Shown: in pieces, positions 16,542 to 25,618 of the stretch | How positions within the stretch are numbered: position 1 is the stretch's first letter | Layout: each line of letters opens with the position of its first letter | Assembly: GCF_002077175.1 (NCBI RefSeq) | Contig: NZ_CP014943.1 | Location: 3,410,001-3,474,000 of the forward strand | DNA: 64,000 bases | Source: Colwellia sp. PAMC 21821 | GTDB lineage: Bacteria; Pseudomonadota; Gammaproteobacteria; Enterobacterales; Alteromonadaceae | Direction of reading: 5' to 3' | The notes under the pieces: generated by a model | Seen by the model: the letters and a program-made list of their open reading frames with translations, nothing else | The model's database searches: none | What the model was told of the DNA's origin: nothing | Translations under genes and position numbers: made by a program

Positions 16542-17312
16542 ATGCACGCAGTACAGCAACTTCACCAATATCGTAAAAGCCTAAGTACCACCACATACAA
16601 GTCGAGAGGCCAGCGAGTTGTTCGTTGTGAATTATGTCGTTTAGCAAAGCCATTTTGTATTTGTGCCTTGGCACCTAAGGTTAGCTCGCAAGCCGGTTTT
16701 TTGATGTTGATGTACGATACTGAAGTATTAAAACCGAGTAATACCGGTAAGTTAATTGCAGATTTGATACCCGACAGCTTTGCCTTTCTTTGGTCTAGAA
16801 CCCAAGTAAACCCTGATATTATTACCTTGATAAACAATCCTATGTGGCAACCTATGGTCGTTTTTCCAAAAGCTTATGCAGGCGATGAACGCGAAATTTT
16901 CGATAACAAAATTACGCTTACATCAGGCAAACGTCCGTTATTTATTATGCTTGATGGGAGCTGGCGAGAAGCTAAAAAAATGTTTCGCCGCAGCCCTTAT
17001 TTGCAAAACTTGCCTGTGGTGTCATTTACCCCAAAAACACCAGAAGACTCGACAGAGCTCAGCTCACGTTATCAAATTCGCTTAGCGGCTAATAATACTG
17101 AACTAGCGACAGCTGAAGTCGCTGCACAGGTTTTGTCTTTAGCGGGTGAGCAAACTAATGCAGATTTACTCGATCTTTGGTTTGATGTTTTTAGCTATCA
17201 ATACCAGCGGGGCGTTTGCCAAATAAATAGAGCTAATCCTAATGCTGTGGCAGATTACACAGCGTTTGCCAAACTTAATGGTATTACGTTGGCAAAAGAT
17301 ATAACTAACTAA
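16542..17312 (+). CDS. tapT: DTW-domain protein, probable tRNA-uridine aminocarboxypropyltransferase
   Basis: A 256-residue DTW-domain protein. It begins with a zinc-binding-like cysteine cluster (CELCRLAKPFCICAL, residues 28-42) and contains the family signature in the variant form LDGSWREAKKMFRRSP, where the usual DTW reads D-G-S-W. A second conserved block is LSSRYQIRLA. The E. coli homologue (YfiP, TapT) adds a 3-amino-3-carboxypropyl group from SAM to U47 of tRNAs. The symbol is by family membership. The ATG at 16542 has no strong ribosome binding site. It stands between two unrelated single genes. Confidence 0.78.
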   Translation: MHAVQQLHQYRKSLSTTTYKSRGQRVVRCELCRLAKPFCICALAPKVSSQAGFLMLMYDTEVLKPSNTGKLIADLIPDSFAFLWSRTQVNPDIITLINNPMWQPMVVFPKAYAGDEREIFDNKITLTSGKRPLFIMLDGSWREAKKMFRRSPYLQNLPVVSFTPKTPEDSTELSSRYQIRLAANNTELATAEVAAQVLSLAGEQTNADLLDLWFDVFSYQYQRGVCQINRANPNAVADYTAFAKLNGITLAKDITN

Positions 17313-17412
17313 AGCGGTTTATGCTAAAAGCTTAACTTTAAATGCATGAAAACACTGCAGCTAAAGCAAAACTATTTTATAATAATGCACATTATAGTAA
17401 CGAGGTTAATTT

Positions 17413-17850
17413 ATGAAGATATGTGGTGTTGAATTAAAAGGTAACGATGCAATTATTTGTATCATGTCGCGGGAAAATGGGTTGTACGACATACCAAATA
17501 CGCGCGTACAAAAAATTAGTCTTGTTGATGCTGGTGATGCAGAACAAGTTCAAGGTTTTCAGTTTGCTTTTGCCAAACTGATGGAAGATTACAAAGTTGA
17601 AAAGGTAGTGATCAGAGGACGTGCTTTAAAAGGTAAGTTTTCGGGCGGTCCGGTTGGCTTTAAATTAGAAGCCGCTATTCAATTGATTAAAGATTTACCT
17701 GTGGAAATATTATCGGGTACTTTTATCAAAAAAGCGCTAACACGTAGCCAAGTCGATATTGATTTTCGTGATACCGGTTTAAAGCAATATCAGGAAAGTG
17801 CATTCGAAACGGTATTTGCTTTTTTTGAAGGCAGTATGTATTTACAATAA
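17413..17850 (+). CDS. DUF3010 family protein
   Basis: A 145-residue soluble protein of a family conserved in marine gammaproteobacteria but with no assigned function. The first segment, CGVELKGNDAIICIM, and the central KVVIRGRALKGKFSGGPVGF (partly quoted) are the conserved parts. The alternating strand-helix layout with an early G-x-E-x-K-G is reminiscent of an RNase H-like fold, but I see no clear catalytic acid triad. GAGG lies nine bases before the ATG, and a perfect bidirectional terminator follows. Confidence 0.75.
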   Translation: MKICGVELKGNDAIICIMSRENGLYDIPNTRVQKISLVDAGDAEQVQGFQFAFAKLMEDYKVEKVVIRGRALKGKFSGGPVGFKLEAAIQLIKDLPVEILSGTFIKKALTRSQVDIDFRDTGLKQYQESAFETVFAFFEGSMYLQ

Positions 17851-17869
17851 TATTAATTTGATAGATTTA

Positions 17870-17897
17870 AAAAGGGTCGCTATTTAGCGACCCTTTT
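17870..17897. terminator. Bidirectional terminator between convergent genes
   Basis: A perfect 11-bp stem AAAAGGGTCGC / GCGACCCTTTT with a 6-base loop. The A/T flanks serve both the DUF3010 gene (forward) and the M3 peptidase gene (reverse). Confidence 0.88.
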
Positions 17898-17916
17898 GTA
17901 TTTATGGTGTAAAAAC

Positions 17917-20064
17917 TTACTTACTCGATAAGCCACGACGCTCAAGCAAAGGTTCTACTTTGGGGTCTTGACCTCTAAAGCGACGGTACATAATTGTAGG
18001 GTCGTCTGTGCCACCACTTTCTAATACATGCTTACGATATAAGTCAGCGGTTTTCTGATCAAATATGCCATTCTCTTTAAATGCTAACCAGGTGTCAGCG
18101 TCATAGATATTTGACCATATATAGCCGTAATATCCCGCTGAATAACCACCAGAAAAGATATGTGAGTAATAGCCTGTTTTATATCTTGGGGCTATTTGCG
18201 CTATCAAACCTATTTCTTTTAAGACATTTTTCTCAAAATTATTAGCATCTTGCAGTTCGGCTGTTTCTAATGAATGCCAGCTCATATCAAGTAATGCTGC
18301 AGCTAAATATTCTGTGGTACCAAAACCTTGATTGAATTTGCCTGAAGCTTGAATTTTTTCAACAAGGGCCTGTGGAATAACTTCACCGGTTTGATAGTGT
18401 TTAGCAAAATTGGCTAAAACTTCAGGCTCTGTCATCCAGTTTTCCATTACTTGTGAAGGATATTCAACATAATCTCTTGGTAATGCTGTACCGGTTTGAG
18501 AACGGTAATAACCATCAGATAATAAGCCTTGAATAGCATGACCAAATTCATGGAATAAGGTTGATGCTTGATCAAAGGTTAATAGTGTTGGTTTATCGCC
18601 AATAGGGCGAGGGTAGTTCAATACGTTGTAAATGATCGGGGTGACATCTTCACCATTCATACGATATTGCTTACGGAAACTGCTCATCCAAGCGCCACCA
18701 CGTTTGCTTTCACGTACGTAGTGATCTGTCATGAATACACCAATGTAACTTTCGTCACGGTCGTACACTTCAAAGGTACGTACTTCTGGGTGATATTTAG
18801 GTAAGTCGTCACGTTCCTTGAAAGTAACACCCCAAAGTTTTTCAGCGGTGAAGAAAACACCTTGTAAGGTCGATTCAAGTGAAAAATAAGGTTTCGTTTC
18901 TGAGGCGTCAATATCAAAGCGTTGTTTACGAATTTTTTCAGAGTAGTACCACCAATCCCATGCGGCTACTTTGAAGTCGCCACCTTGCGCATCGATCATT
19001 TTTTGAATATCTGCCGTCTCTTCCTTTGCACGTTCTAATGCAGCAGGCCAAACTTTATTTAATAATTCAAAAACATTTTCAGGGGTTTTTGCTGTGGCAT
19101 TTTCTAGCACAAAATGTGCGTGAGTTTTATAGCCTAGCAACTGGGCTTTTTGAAAGCGTAAACTTGCTATTTCGCTAGCGATTGCCTGGTTGTTATTGGC
19201 GTTATCATTATTACCACGCTGAGTGTAACCTTTATAAATAGTCTCACGTAGCTTACGGTTAGTTGAATAAGTTAAAAATGGGTTTTTACTCGGACGATGA
19301 GTGGTGAATACCCATTTGCCTTCGTGTCCGCGAGCTGTTGCTGTTTCGCTTGCCGCAGCAATGATGTCTTCAGGTAAACCATCAAGATCAGCTTTATTGT
19401 CAATCACCATTTCAAAGCCGTTAGTTTCTGCGAGAAGGTTTTCACCAAACTTTAAACTTAAGCCGCTAAGTTTTTCATTTAACTCTCGTAATGTTAACTT
19501 GTCAGCATCATTTAGGTTAGCACCACCTCGAACAAAGCTTTTATAGGTTTTTTCTAATAGACGCTTTTGATCTGTGCGTAAATTAAACACTTCTTGATTA
19601 TCATAAACTTCTTTAACGCGCATAAATAAAGCATTGTTCAGCGCTATATCATCGCCTAAAGCAGAAAGCTTAGGTGAAATTTCTTTTGCTATGGCACGCA
19701 TTTCTTCATCTGACATTGAGCCGATTAAACCGTAGAAGGTTGTGCTGACTTTATTTAAAAAATCACCAGACTTTTCCATCGCCACAAGAGTGTTTTCAAA
19801 AGTAGGGCGTGATCTAACTCTTGTAATCGCATCTATTTCAAGTTTTTTTTGTGCAATGCCGTGATAAAACGCGGGTAAATAGTCACTCTTTTTGATTTTA
19901 TCAAATGGTGGTATGCCATGAGGTGTATCGTACTCAGAAAAGAATGGATTGTTGGCGGTACTTTCTACTTGCTCTACTTTTGCGACATCAGTTGATGCAA
20001 TATTTTGCTGACAACCGGCTAATGCAATGGCAATTGCCAATGGTGCGAGATAGCGAATTTTCAT
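17917..20064 (-). CDS. dcp: M3 family peptidyl-dipeptidase Dcp, lipoprotein
   Basis: A 715-residue zinc metallopeptidase of family M3 with an N-terminal lipoprotein signal (IALAGCQQN, cysteine 18). The active site FHEFGHAIQG puts H505, E506 and H509 in the HEXXH, and the substrate-pocket segments near the C-terminus (YKTGYYSHIFSGGYSAGYYGYIWS, here abbreviated GGYSAGYYGY) are typical of Dcp. Dcp removes dipeptides from the C-terminus of peptides. E. coli Dcp is a 681-residue soluble enzyme, so the lipid anchor puts this version in the envelope. It is transcribed alone, convergent with DUF3010. Confidence 0.9.
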   Translation of the reverse strand: MKIRYLAPLAIAIALAGCQQNIASTDVAKVEQVESTANNPFFSEYDTPHGIPPFDKIKKSDYLPAFYHGIAQKKLEIDAITRVRSRPTFENTLVAMEKSGDFLNKVSTTFYGLIGSMSDEEMRAIAKEISPKLSALGDDIALNNALFMRVKEVYDNQEVFNLRTDQKRLLEKTYKSFVRGGANLNDADKLTLRELNEKLSGLSLKFGENLLAETNGFEMVIDNKADLDGLPEDIIAAASETATARGHEGKWVFTTHRPSKNPFLTYSTNRKLRETIYKGYTQRGNNDNANNNQAIASEIASLRFQKAQLLGYKTHAHFVLENATAKTPENVFELLNKVWPAALERAKEETADIQKMIDAQGGDFKVAAWDWWYYSEKIRKQRFDIDASETKPYFSLESTLQGVFFTAEKLWGVTFKERDDLPKYHPEVRTFEVYDRDESYIGVFMTDHYVRESKRGGAWMSSFRKQYRMNGEDVTPIIYNVLNYPRPIGDKPTLLTFDQASTLFHEFGHAIQGLLSDGYYRSQTGTALPRDYVEYPSQVMENWMTEPEVLANFAKHYQTGEVIPQALVEKIQASGKFNQGFGTTEYLAAALLDMSWHSLETAELQDANNFEKNVLKEIGLIAQIAPRYKTGYYSHIFSGGYSAGYYGYIWSNIYDADTWLAFKENGIFDQKTADLYRKHVLESGGTDDPTIMYRRFRGQDPKVEPLLERRGLSSK

Positions 20065-20114
20065 TAAATGACCTGCTTAGTTTCTACCCAGAGGGCTGAT
20101 AAGATTTATTCAAA

Positions 20115-20126
20115 GTGATATATCAC
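20115..20126. promoter_or_regulatory. Palindrome upstream of dcp
   Basis: A perfect 12-base palindrome GTGATATATCAC lies 51 bases upstream of the dcp start codon. Its position fits an operator, but I cannot assign a regulator; the spacing is too tight for a CRP site. Confidence 0.3.
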
Positions 20127-20352
20127 AATGAAGCTGTTACTGATTCTATGTTGCACTCGACATAGGTACAAGTGGATGATTAAAAAATTCGATGAGTGGT
20201 TCGTTATCGTCGTTAAAACCCTACTAATATCGAGAAATATGTAGCGATTACACCTCATTTAATTATGGTGTACAGTTTCACGATTAATAAATACTCGACA
20301 AGTTGTTTGATAGTTTATAAAGTTATTTACGATCTCTTTCGTATATTCTGGC

Positions 20353-20398
20353 GTTATTTGCTGACGTTATTTGCTGACGTTATTTGCTGACGTTAATT
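20353..20398. repeat. 13-bp tandem repeat, three and a half units
   Basis: Three exact copies of GTTATTTGCTGAC and a partial fourth (GTTAATTG) end 25 bases upstream of the lipoprotein start codon, within its probable leader. Confidence 0.75.
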
Positions 20399-20423
20399 GT
20401 ATTTAGAACAGAAGGATTTGAAC

Positions 20424-21578
20424 ATGAAATATATAAAATGCTTGTTGGTGTTCTTACTTGTGGCATGTTTAGGGTGCACGAGTGTTGAGCGTGAAAAAGT
20501 GCAGGACACAAGAGTTGACTTGAATACGAGCTTATTCCCAGCAAATAAACCTGTAGTGTCTGAAGCGGATTTATTTGCACTAACTGCGCAACAGCAACAA
20601 GAATTTTTAAATTATTATCAGCAACGAATAGCGCGAGGTTATTTGCCGCATGAAGGGGTTCAACACTTTTTAGAAAATCATTTGTCTAACTTTACGTATT
20701 ACGGAAAAACTTATACAGCGAGTGAAGCAATGGCTAAAGATAGTGGTAATTGTATGAGTTTAGCGATATTAACCACGGCGTTTTCTCGACTCGTTGGCGT
20801 TGATATGGACTACCAAAAAATGCACTCGCTACCTATTTATGAAAAACACGGTAACGTTATTCTGTCGTCAAGTCATGTCCAGTCTTTGTTGTATGATCCT
20901 AGTTTTGTCGCTGAAGATGATTACATTTATCTTAACCGTCCCGCTATCGTTATCGATTACTTTCCTCAAGACGATAATATTCGCTCAAAAAGGGTAAATT
21001 CTAATAAATTTTTGGCGATGTATTATGTCAATAGAGCGGCTGAATTTTACATTAGCAAAGATTACGAAAACGCGTTTTCTTATGCAAAACATGCTTATTT
21101 ATTAGATGAAAACAATGTTTCATCGATCAACTTATTGGCTTTATTACATAAGAAAAAAGGCGATGAAGAAAGTGCAGAACGTTTGTATCTAGCGGCAATG
21201 ACAAGTAGTGATGTTAATATCAGCGTTTTAGATAATTATGTTAACTTATTGATTAAACAAGGTAAGCTAAAAGAAGCACAAGACATTAAATCTCGTATTG
21301 AGCATATTTATGATCCAAATCCGTATCATTGGCTTGAAAAAGCCCAATTAGCGAGATATAAAAGTGAGTATGATGATGCTGCACGCTTTTATCGTCAGGT
21401 GATTAAGCTAGCCCCTTATGTTAAGCAAGCTTATTTTGAATTGCATGAAGTTTATCTTTTGCAAAATAATAAACAACAAGCAATTTCAATTTTGGAAAAA
21501 GCACTCCCTTGGTTGCATGAGCCAAAGCAAAAGCGTCAGTATAAAAAACAATTATATCAATTAAGCGCTGCTAGTTAA
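20424..21578 (+). CDS. TPR lipoprotein with N-terminal transglutaminase-like domain
   Basis: A 384-residue envelope protein. The lipobox is LLVAC (cysteine 15). The domain at about residues 55-200 contains KDSGNCMSLAILTTAFSRLVG with cysteine 110, followed by a KHGNVILSSSH segment with candidate histidines. This resembles transglutaminase-like cysteine domains found in front of TPR arrays. From about residue 200 the protein is made of TPR-like helices (YENAFSYAKHAYLLDENN, DDAARFYRQVIKLAP), about five repeats. It may be a scaffold or a papain-fold enzyme acting on cell-surface peptides, but catalytic activity is unproven. ATG at 20424 has GAAGGA at the right distance. Confidence 0.75.
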   Translation: MKYIKCLLVFLLVACLGCTSVEREKVQDTRVDLNTSLFPANKPVVSEADLFALTAQQQQEFLNYYQQRIARGYLPHEGVQHFLENHLSNFTYYGKTYTASEAMAKDSGNCMSLAILTTAFSRLVGVDMDYQKMHSLPIYEKHGNVILSSSHVQSLLYDPSFVAEDDYIYLNRPAIVIDYFPQDDNIRSKRVNSNKFLAMYYVNRAAEFYISKDYENAFSYAKHAYLLDENNVSSINLLALLHKKKGDEESAERLYLAAMTSSDVNISVLDNYVNLLIKQGKLKEAQDIKSRIEHIYDPNPYHWLEKAQLARYKSEYDDAARFYRQVIKLAPYVKQAYFELHEVYLLQNNKQQAISILEKALPWLHEPKQKRQYKKQLYQLSAAS

Positions 21579-21672
21579 TTTTGACTCACCCAGCGCAAGC
21601 TCTACAATTGAGATAATTTATTTTCAACATTTATAATTCAGTATTGGTGTTAACTCTACTATTTGGCCTTGT

Positions 21673-21732
21673 TATTTAACTCACTATTTAACTCACTATT
21701 TAACTCATTATTTAACTCATTATTTAACTATC
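21673..21732. repeat. 12-bp tandem repeat, five units
   Basis: Five 12-base units of TATTTAACTCAC or TATTTAACTCAT run up to and into the 3' end of the thioredoxin-like gene, supplying its stop codon and last codons; the last unit is degenerate (TATTTAACTATC). Confidence 0.75.
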
Positions 21733-22235
21733 TCTTTAACAGCGAGTTCAAGGCGCGGGTCTGAAATGTCAGAGCTAGTATATTTGAATATTACTTGCTT
21801 GTTCTTATTGATGAAATAAGTGGTCGGAGTACCTTTTACTCCATAAAGCATGGCGACTTCATCGCCGTTAACGGCAGTAGGGAAGCTATAGCCTCTTGCG
21901 GCTAACTCATCTTGCGGCAGAGCGCCGTCATCTTCATTAAAGCTAATAGCAACAAGTTTTACACCTTGGTGTTGATATTTTTTCTCAAGCTCAACAAGTT
22001 TAGGTTGAAGTACTTTACAATAAGGGCACCAAGTCGCCCAAAAATGTAAAATTGTCGCTTTCCCGTCTAATTGTGCTGAAGATATAACGTCTCCAGATTG
22101 GGTTTTAAGTTCCCAAGTAGGTGCTTGCGGCGCAACTGCTGTAATTTCTTCTGCATTAACATTGATTGAAAAAATATATAATGCAAGCAATGTGACAGAG
22201 ATGGCCTTTTTGCTAAAAATTTGAAAATAAATCAA
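21720..22235 (-). CDS. TlpA/ResA-like thiol-disulphide oxidoreductase
   Basis: A 171-residue exported thioredoxin-fold protein. Residues 1-28 form a signal peptide or anchor (cut near NVNA/EE), and the active site is WATWCPYC with C70 and C73. The cis-proline loop VKGTPTTYFI follows. TlpA/ResA proteins reduce disulphides in the periplasm, often in apocytochromes or other DsbA substrates. The start is a TTG at 22235 because no internal ATG preserves the signal peptide. A 12-bp tandem repeat forms the end of the gene. It is not near cytochrome c maturation genes, so its partner is unknown. Confidence 0.85.
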   Translation of the reverse strand: MIYFQIFSKKAISVTLLALYIFSINVNAEEITAVAPQAPTWELKTQSGDVISSAQLDGKATILHFWATWCPYCKVLQPKLVELEKKYQHQGVKLVAISFNEDDGALPQDELAARGYSFPTAVNGDEVAMLYGVKGTPTTYFINKNKQVIFKYTSSDISDPRLELAVKEIVK

Positions 22236-22331
22236 TTGAGTTACCCATTTAATAAATGATGTCCTATCTCAATTGACCTAGTAAAGTGAGTTATCGTTTC
22301 AAAAAAGTTTAGTTATTTTACTTTAGTTACA

Positions 22332-23963
22332 TTAGTTATGTTTATTCGCGTTAGCTGAAGATAAATTGTGATCGGCTAAAATCATATCGGCCGCCTTTGC
22401 TGCAATCATCATCGTTGGTGCGTTAGTGTTACCGCTTATTAGCGTTGGCATTATTGAGGCATCTACAACACGCAATTGCTTAATTCCTCGAACCTTTAAT
22501 TGCTCGTCGACTACCGATAATTCATCTTGACCCATTTTACAGGTACCAACAGGGTGATAAATGGTATTACATTTTTCTTTTAAAAATTGGTGAATCTCTT
22601 GATCTGTACTGCAATGTTCATCAGGGAAGATATATTTTATGTGCGTAGAGGATAATGGTGGAGATGATAAGATTTTTTTAGCAATTTTTACGCCTTTGAT
22701 CATGATATCAATATCATCTTGATGGTCTAACATATTCAGTTGAATACGCGGATGTTGAGATATTTTATTGCTATTAAGTGTCACCGTGCCACGACTTTTG
22801 GGTCTCAGCAAGCAAACATGGAGGGATATGCCATAGGTACATAGTAATTTATGATTTCTGCCGTGGTCATCCATCGCGGCAGGTACGAAGTGCAATTGTA
22901 AATCAGGCTCTGACAATGCTGGCTCTGATTTGATAAAACCACCCGTTTCTGCAATAACGGTGGTTAACAAGCCCGTACGTTTGGTGATGAATTTTAATGC
23001 TTCTTTTGTGCCCCACCAAATAGCTTTCGGGCGATAGGCTAATAATTCGGTTCTTTTATGTTGTGCGACGGTGAGCACATCTACATGATCTTGCAAATTT
23101 TTACCTACACCTTCAAGTACTTGTATAAGCTCAATATCATGCTTTGCTAATTCCGCTTTTGGGCCAATGCCAGAAAGCATCAATATTTGTGGTGAATTTA
23201 TAGCACCCGCACTAACGATAACTTCGCGGCTCGCGGATAATTGCTCAACTTTACCCCGGCGTTTAAATATAACACCTGTGGCAATGCCGTTTTTAATCAC
23301 TACTTTTTCGACTTGGGTTTGGGTAATAACCGTTAAATTACTGCGGTATAAATTAGGCGTTAAAAAGGCTTTCGCTGCACTGTGTCTTAAACCCTCTTTT
23401 TGAGTGACTTGATAGTAGCCAATGCCTTCCTGTGATGCGCCATTAAAATCATTGTTTTCTGGGAAACCTGCTGTGATTGCCGCTTCAATGAAGTCTTGGT
23501 TAATCGCTGGCTTTGAGACTGAGTCGGCAACATTAAGCGCACCGCCGACACCATGAAAATCGTCTGCACCACGCTCTTGATGTTCAAGGGCTTTAAAGTA
23601 GGGCAACACTTCATCAAAGCTCCAGCCTGGGTTACCTAAACTATGCCAGTGGTCGTAATCTTGTTTCTGACCTCGAACATACAGCATGGCGTTTATCGAA
23701 CTACTACCACCGAGCGTTTTGCCACGAGGCGTAAATATTTCTCGATTATTTAGCGTGCTTTCTTGATGGGAGTTAAATTGCCAATTTAAAGTGCGACTTT
23801 GCAATAGGGCTATTATGCCAATAGGTAGATGAATTAACCAGTTTTTGTCGGCTTTACCGGCTTCTAATAGGCAAACACTATGCTCACCACTCGCTGATAA
23901 TTTATCAGCTAACACGCAGCCAGCTGAGCCACCGCCAATTATTATAAAATCAAATGTTTTCAC
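22332..23963 (-). CDS. GMC family flavin-dependent alcohol/choline dehydrogenase
   Basis: A 543-residue FAD oxidoreductase of the glucose-methanol-choline family. Residues 5-14 give the FAD-binding IIIGGGSAG. GGSSSINAMLYVRGQ (about 83-97) is GMC signature 1, and SAGAINSPQILMLSGIGP is signature 2. The C-terminal HPVGTCKMG supplies the active-site histidine, and SGNTNAPTMMIAAKAADMI the asparagine. It should oxidise a primary alcohol and pass electrons to a membrane acceptor. It is close in layout to choline dehydrogenase BetA, but no betaine aldehyde dehydrogenase or betI lies beside it, so choline is not supported; a long-chain or aromatic alcohol is equally possible. Confidence 0.87.
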   Translation of the reverse strand: MKTFDFIIIGGGSAGCVLADKLSASGEHSVCLLEAGKADKNWLIHLPIGIIALLQSRTLNWQFNSHQESTLNNREIFTPRGKTLGGSSSINAMLYVRGQKQDYDHWHSLGNPGWSFDEVLPYFKALEHQERGADDFHGVGGALNVADSVSKPAINQDFIEAAITAGFPENNDFNGASQEGIGYYQVTQKEGLRHSAAKAFLTPNLYRSNLTVITQTQVEKVVIKNGIATGVIFKRRGKVEQLSASREVIVSAGAINSPQILMLSGIGPKAELAKHDIELIQVLEGVGKNLQDHVDVLTVAQHKRTELLAYRPKAIWWGTKEALKFITKRTGLLTTVIAETGGFIKSEPALSEPDLQLHFVPAAMDDHGRNHKLLCTYGISLHVCLLRPKSRGTVTLNSNKISQHPRIQLNMLDHQDDIDIMIKGVKIAKKILSSPPLSSTHIKYIFPDEHCSTDQEIHQFLKEKCNTIYHPVGTCKMGQDELSVVDEQLKVRGIKQLRVVDASIMPTLISGNTNAPTMMIAAKAADMILADHNLSSANANKHN

Positions 23964-24319
23964 ATAGCACCATAAAAGTTGAGGTTAATTTATTGTTACC
24001 GCTAACACATCGGACCACTATGATGTAAAATAATTATTTATTCAAGTATTGAACTTACTTGTAATACCAATTGAAATAAATAATCGATCATTTTAAGGCG
24101 GTTTACATCGTCAATAACTGCGTTGTTTTCAATCACACACGCCCGCTATTACTCGACAATTGCTCCTGCATTGTTCTACTTACGGGCATCCATGCCCTAA
24201 TCAATCAAACGCCTTGCCTGCAGGGATAATGGTATGGACCCACTCCAACTTTATTTCAGGCCTCTTTAGGGCCAAAATGAAAGTGATAACAATCATTTAT
24301 AAAAGCGGAGTGGATCAAC

Positions 24320-25336
24320 ATGAAGATTACTACAATCGGTTTAGACATTGCAAAATCAATTTTTCACATGTTCGCTGTGAATAAAAATGGGCGATTTGTA
24401 AAAAAGAAACAATTAAGAAGAAAACAAGTGTTGAGTTTCATGGCAACATTAGAGCCTTGCCTAATTGTAATGGAAGCTTGTGGCAGTGCGAACTACTGGG
24501 CTAGAAAATTTATTGAATTGGGGCACCAAGTAAAACTTATTGCGCCTCAATATGTAAACCCCTTCGTTAAAGGCAATAAAAATGATTATAACGATGCCGA
24601 AGGTATTGCAGAGGCAGCGCAACGCCCGACCATGAGGTTTGTGCCAATTAAATCGATAGAACAACAAGATATTCAAAACTTCCATCGACAACGTGAACGC
24701 ATAAAGAAAGAACGTAAAGCATTAGCAAGTCAGGTACGAGGCTTGTTAGGAGAATATGGCATTGTCATCAATAAAGGTATTTCTGCAATTCGCAATGAAC
24801 TGCCGGATATTTTAGAGGATGCGACAAATGAGTTAACGTATTTAAGTCGGGAGATATTTAATGAGTTATGGCTTGAATTTCAAGTCACAGAAGTGAAGTT
24901 TAAAGCGTGTGAAGTTCGCTTAAACACGATGAATAAAGAAAATGAAATATGTGTTCGCTTAGATGAAATATTAGGTATTGGAGCAATCACAGCTAGCGCT
25001 ACTTATGCAGCTGCAGGAGATGGAAAAGACTTTGTAAATGGTCGACATTTTTCGGCATGGCTTGGGCTTGTTCCTGGGCAGCATTCAACGGGTGGAAAGG
25101 CCACCTTACTCGGTATAAGTAAACGCGGTAATAGTTATTTAAGAACACTATACATCCACGGGGCCCGGGCAGTATTAAGGCACAGTGAAAACAAAACTGA
25201 CCGATTTAGTTTGTGGGCACAAGCGTTAAAATCCCGACGAGGACACAACAAAGCATGCGTTGCTGTGGCGAATAAAATAGCAAGAATGGCTTGGGTAATA
25301 ATGGCGAAGGGGGAAAGTTATCGCCCGGCTATATAA
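24320..25336 (+). CDS. IS110/IS1111-type DEDD transposase
   Basis: A 338-residue transposase. The N-terminal RuvC-like DEDD domain is visible in TIGLDIAKSIFHMFAV (first Asp), VMEACGSANYWARK (Glu) and KNDYNDAEGIAEA (Asp pair region). A coiled-coil linker follows, then the C-terminal Transposase_20 domain with GIGAITASATYAA, HFSAWLGLVPGQHSTGGK and GNSYLRTLYIHGARA, which includes the catalytic serine of this family. These enzymes recombine DNA guided by an RNA encoded in the element. The reading frame is intact, so the element may be active. The ATG is preceded by GGAG. Confidence 0.92.
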   Translation: MKITTIGLDIAKSIFHMFAVNKNGRFVKKKQLRRKQVLSFMATLEPCLIVMEACGSANYWARKFIELGHQVKLIAPQYVNPFVKGNKNDYNDAEGIAEAAQRPTMRFVPIKSIEQQDIQNFHRQRERIKKERKALASQVRGLLGEYGIVINKGISAIRNELPDILEDATNELTYLSREIFNELWLEFQVTEVKFKACEVRLNTMNKENEICVRLDEILGIGAITASATYAAAGDGKDFVNGRHFSAWLGLVPGQHSTGGKATLLGISKRGNSYLRTLYIHGARAVLRHSENKTDRFSLWAQALKSRRGHNKACVAVANKIARMAWVIMAKGESYRPAI

Positions 25337-25359
25337 ATAAAGCTCAAAACTGAAGCAAG

Positions 25360-25618
25360 TTAGATTGGTTTCAGTGATGAGATAACAGTAAAACCCTTTT
25401 ACTTCAGTTGCAAAAGATAAATTAATCGGATGGTAAGATAGTCAGACTGGCTTGCACAAAACCTGGTACCTGCATTGGCTAATAAAAAAGCCGGAGGGAT
25501 GATGAGGAGTGTGAGCGCAAACAACCATCGGGGCCAGAAGGTAAAAATCCTTCATAAACAGGCCGGATATATGAGAGCAATGATTTTCTCTTACATAACG
25601 ATTAAATGTCTTGCAAAC
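25360..25618 (+). ncRNA. Candidate bridge/seekRNA region of the IS1111-type element
   Basis: The non-coding right end between the transposase stop and the right inverted repeat is where IS1111-type elements encode their guide RNA. It contains several short hairpins (GGCT-AGCC at about 25477-25493; GAAGG-CCTTC at 25537-25553). GTACCTGCA at 25466-25474 is the exact reverse complement of TGCAGGTAC at 25635-25643, the DNA just outside the right inverted repeat. The transcript ends are not known; the limits given are the region, not the RNA. Confidence 0.5.

Noticed and set aside
20115..20126. CRP site
   Set aside because: The half-sites GTGA and TCAC are separated by four bases and not six.
24160..24384. 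74-codon frame across the left end of the IS1111-type element
   Set aside because: It runs from the MITE-like repeat into the element and out of frame with the transposase.
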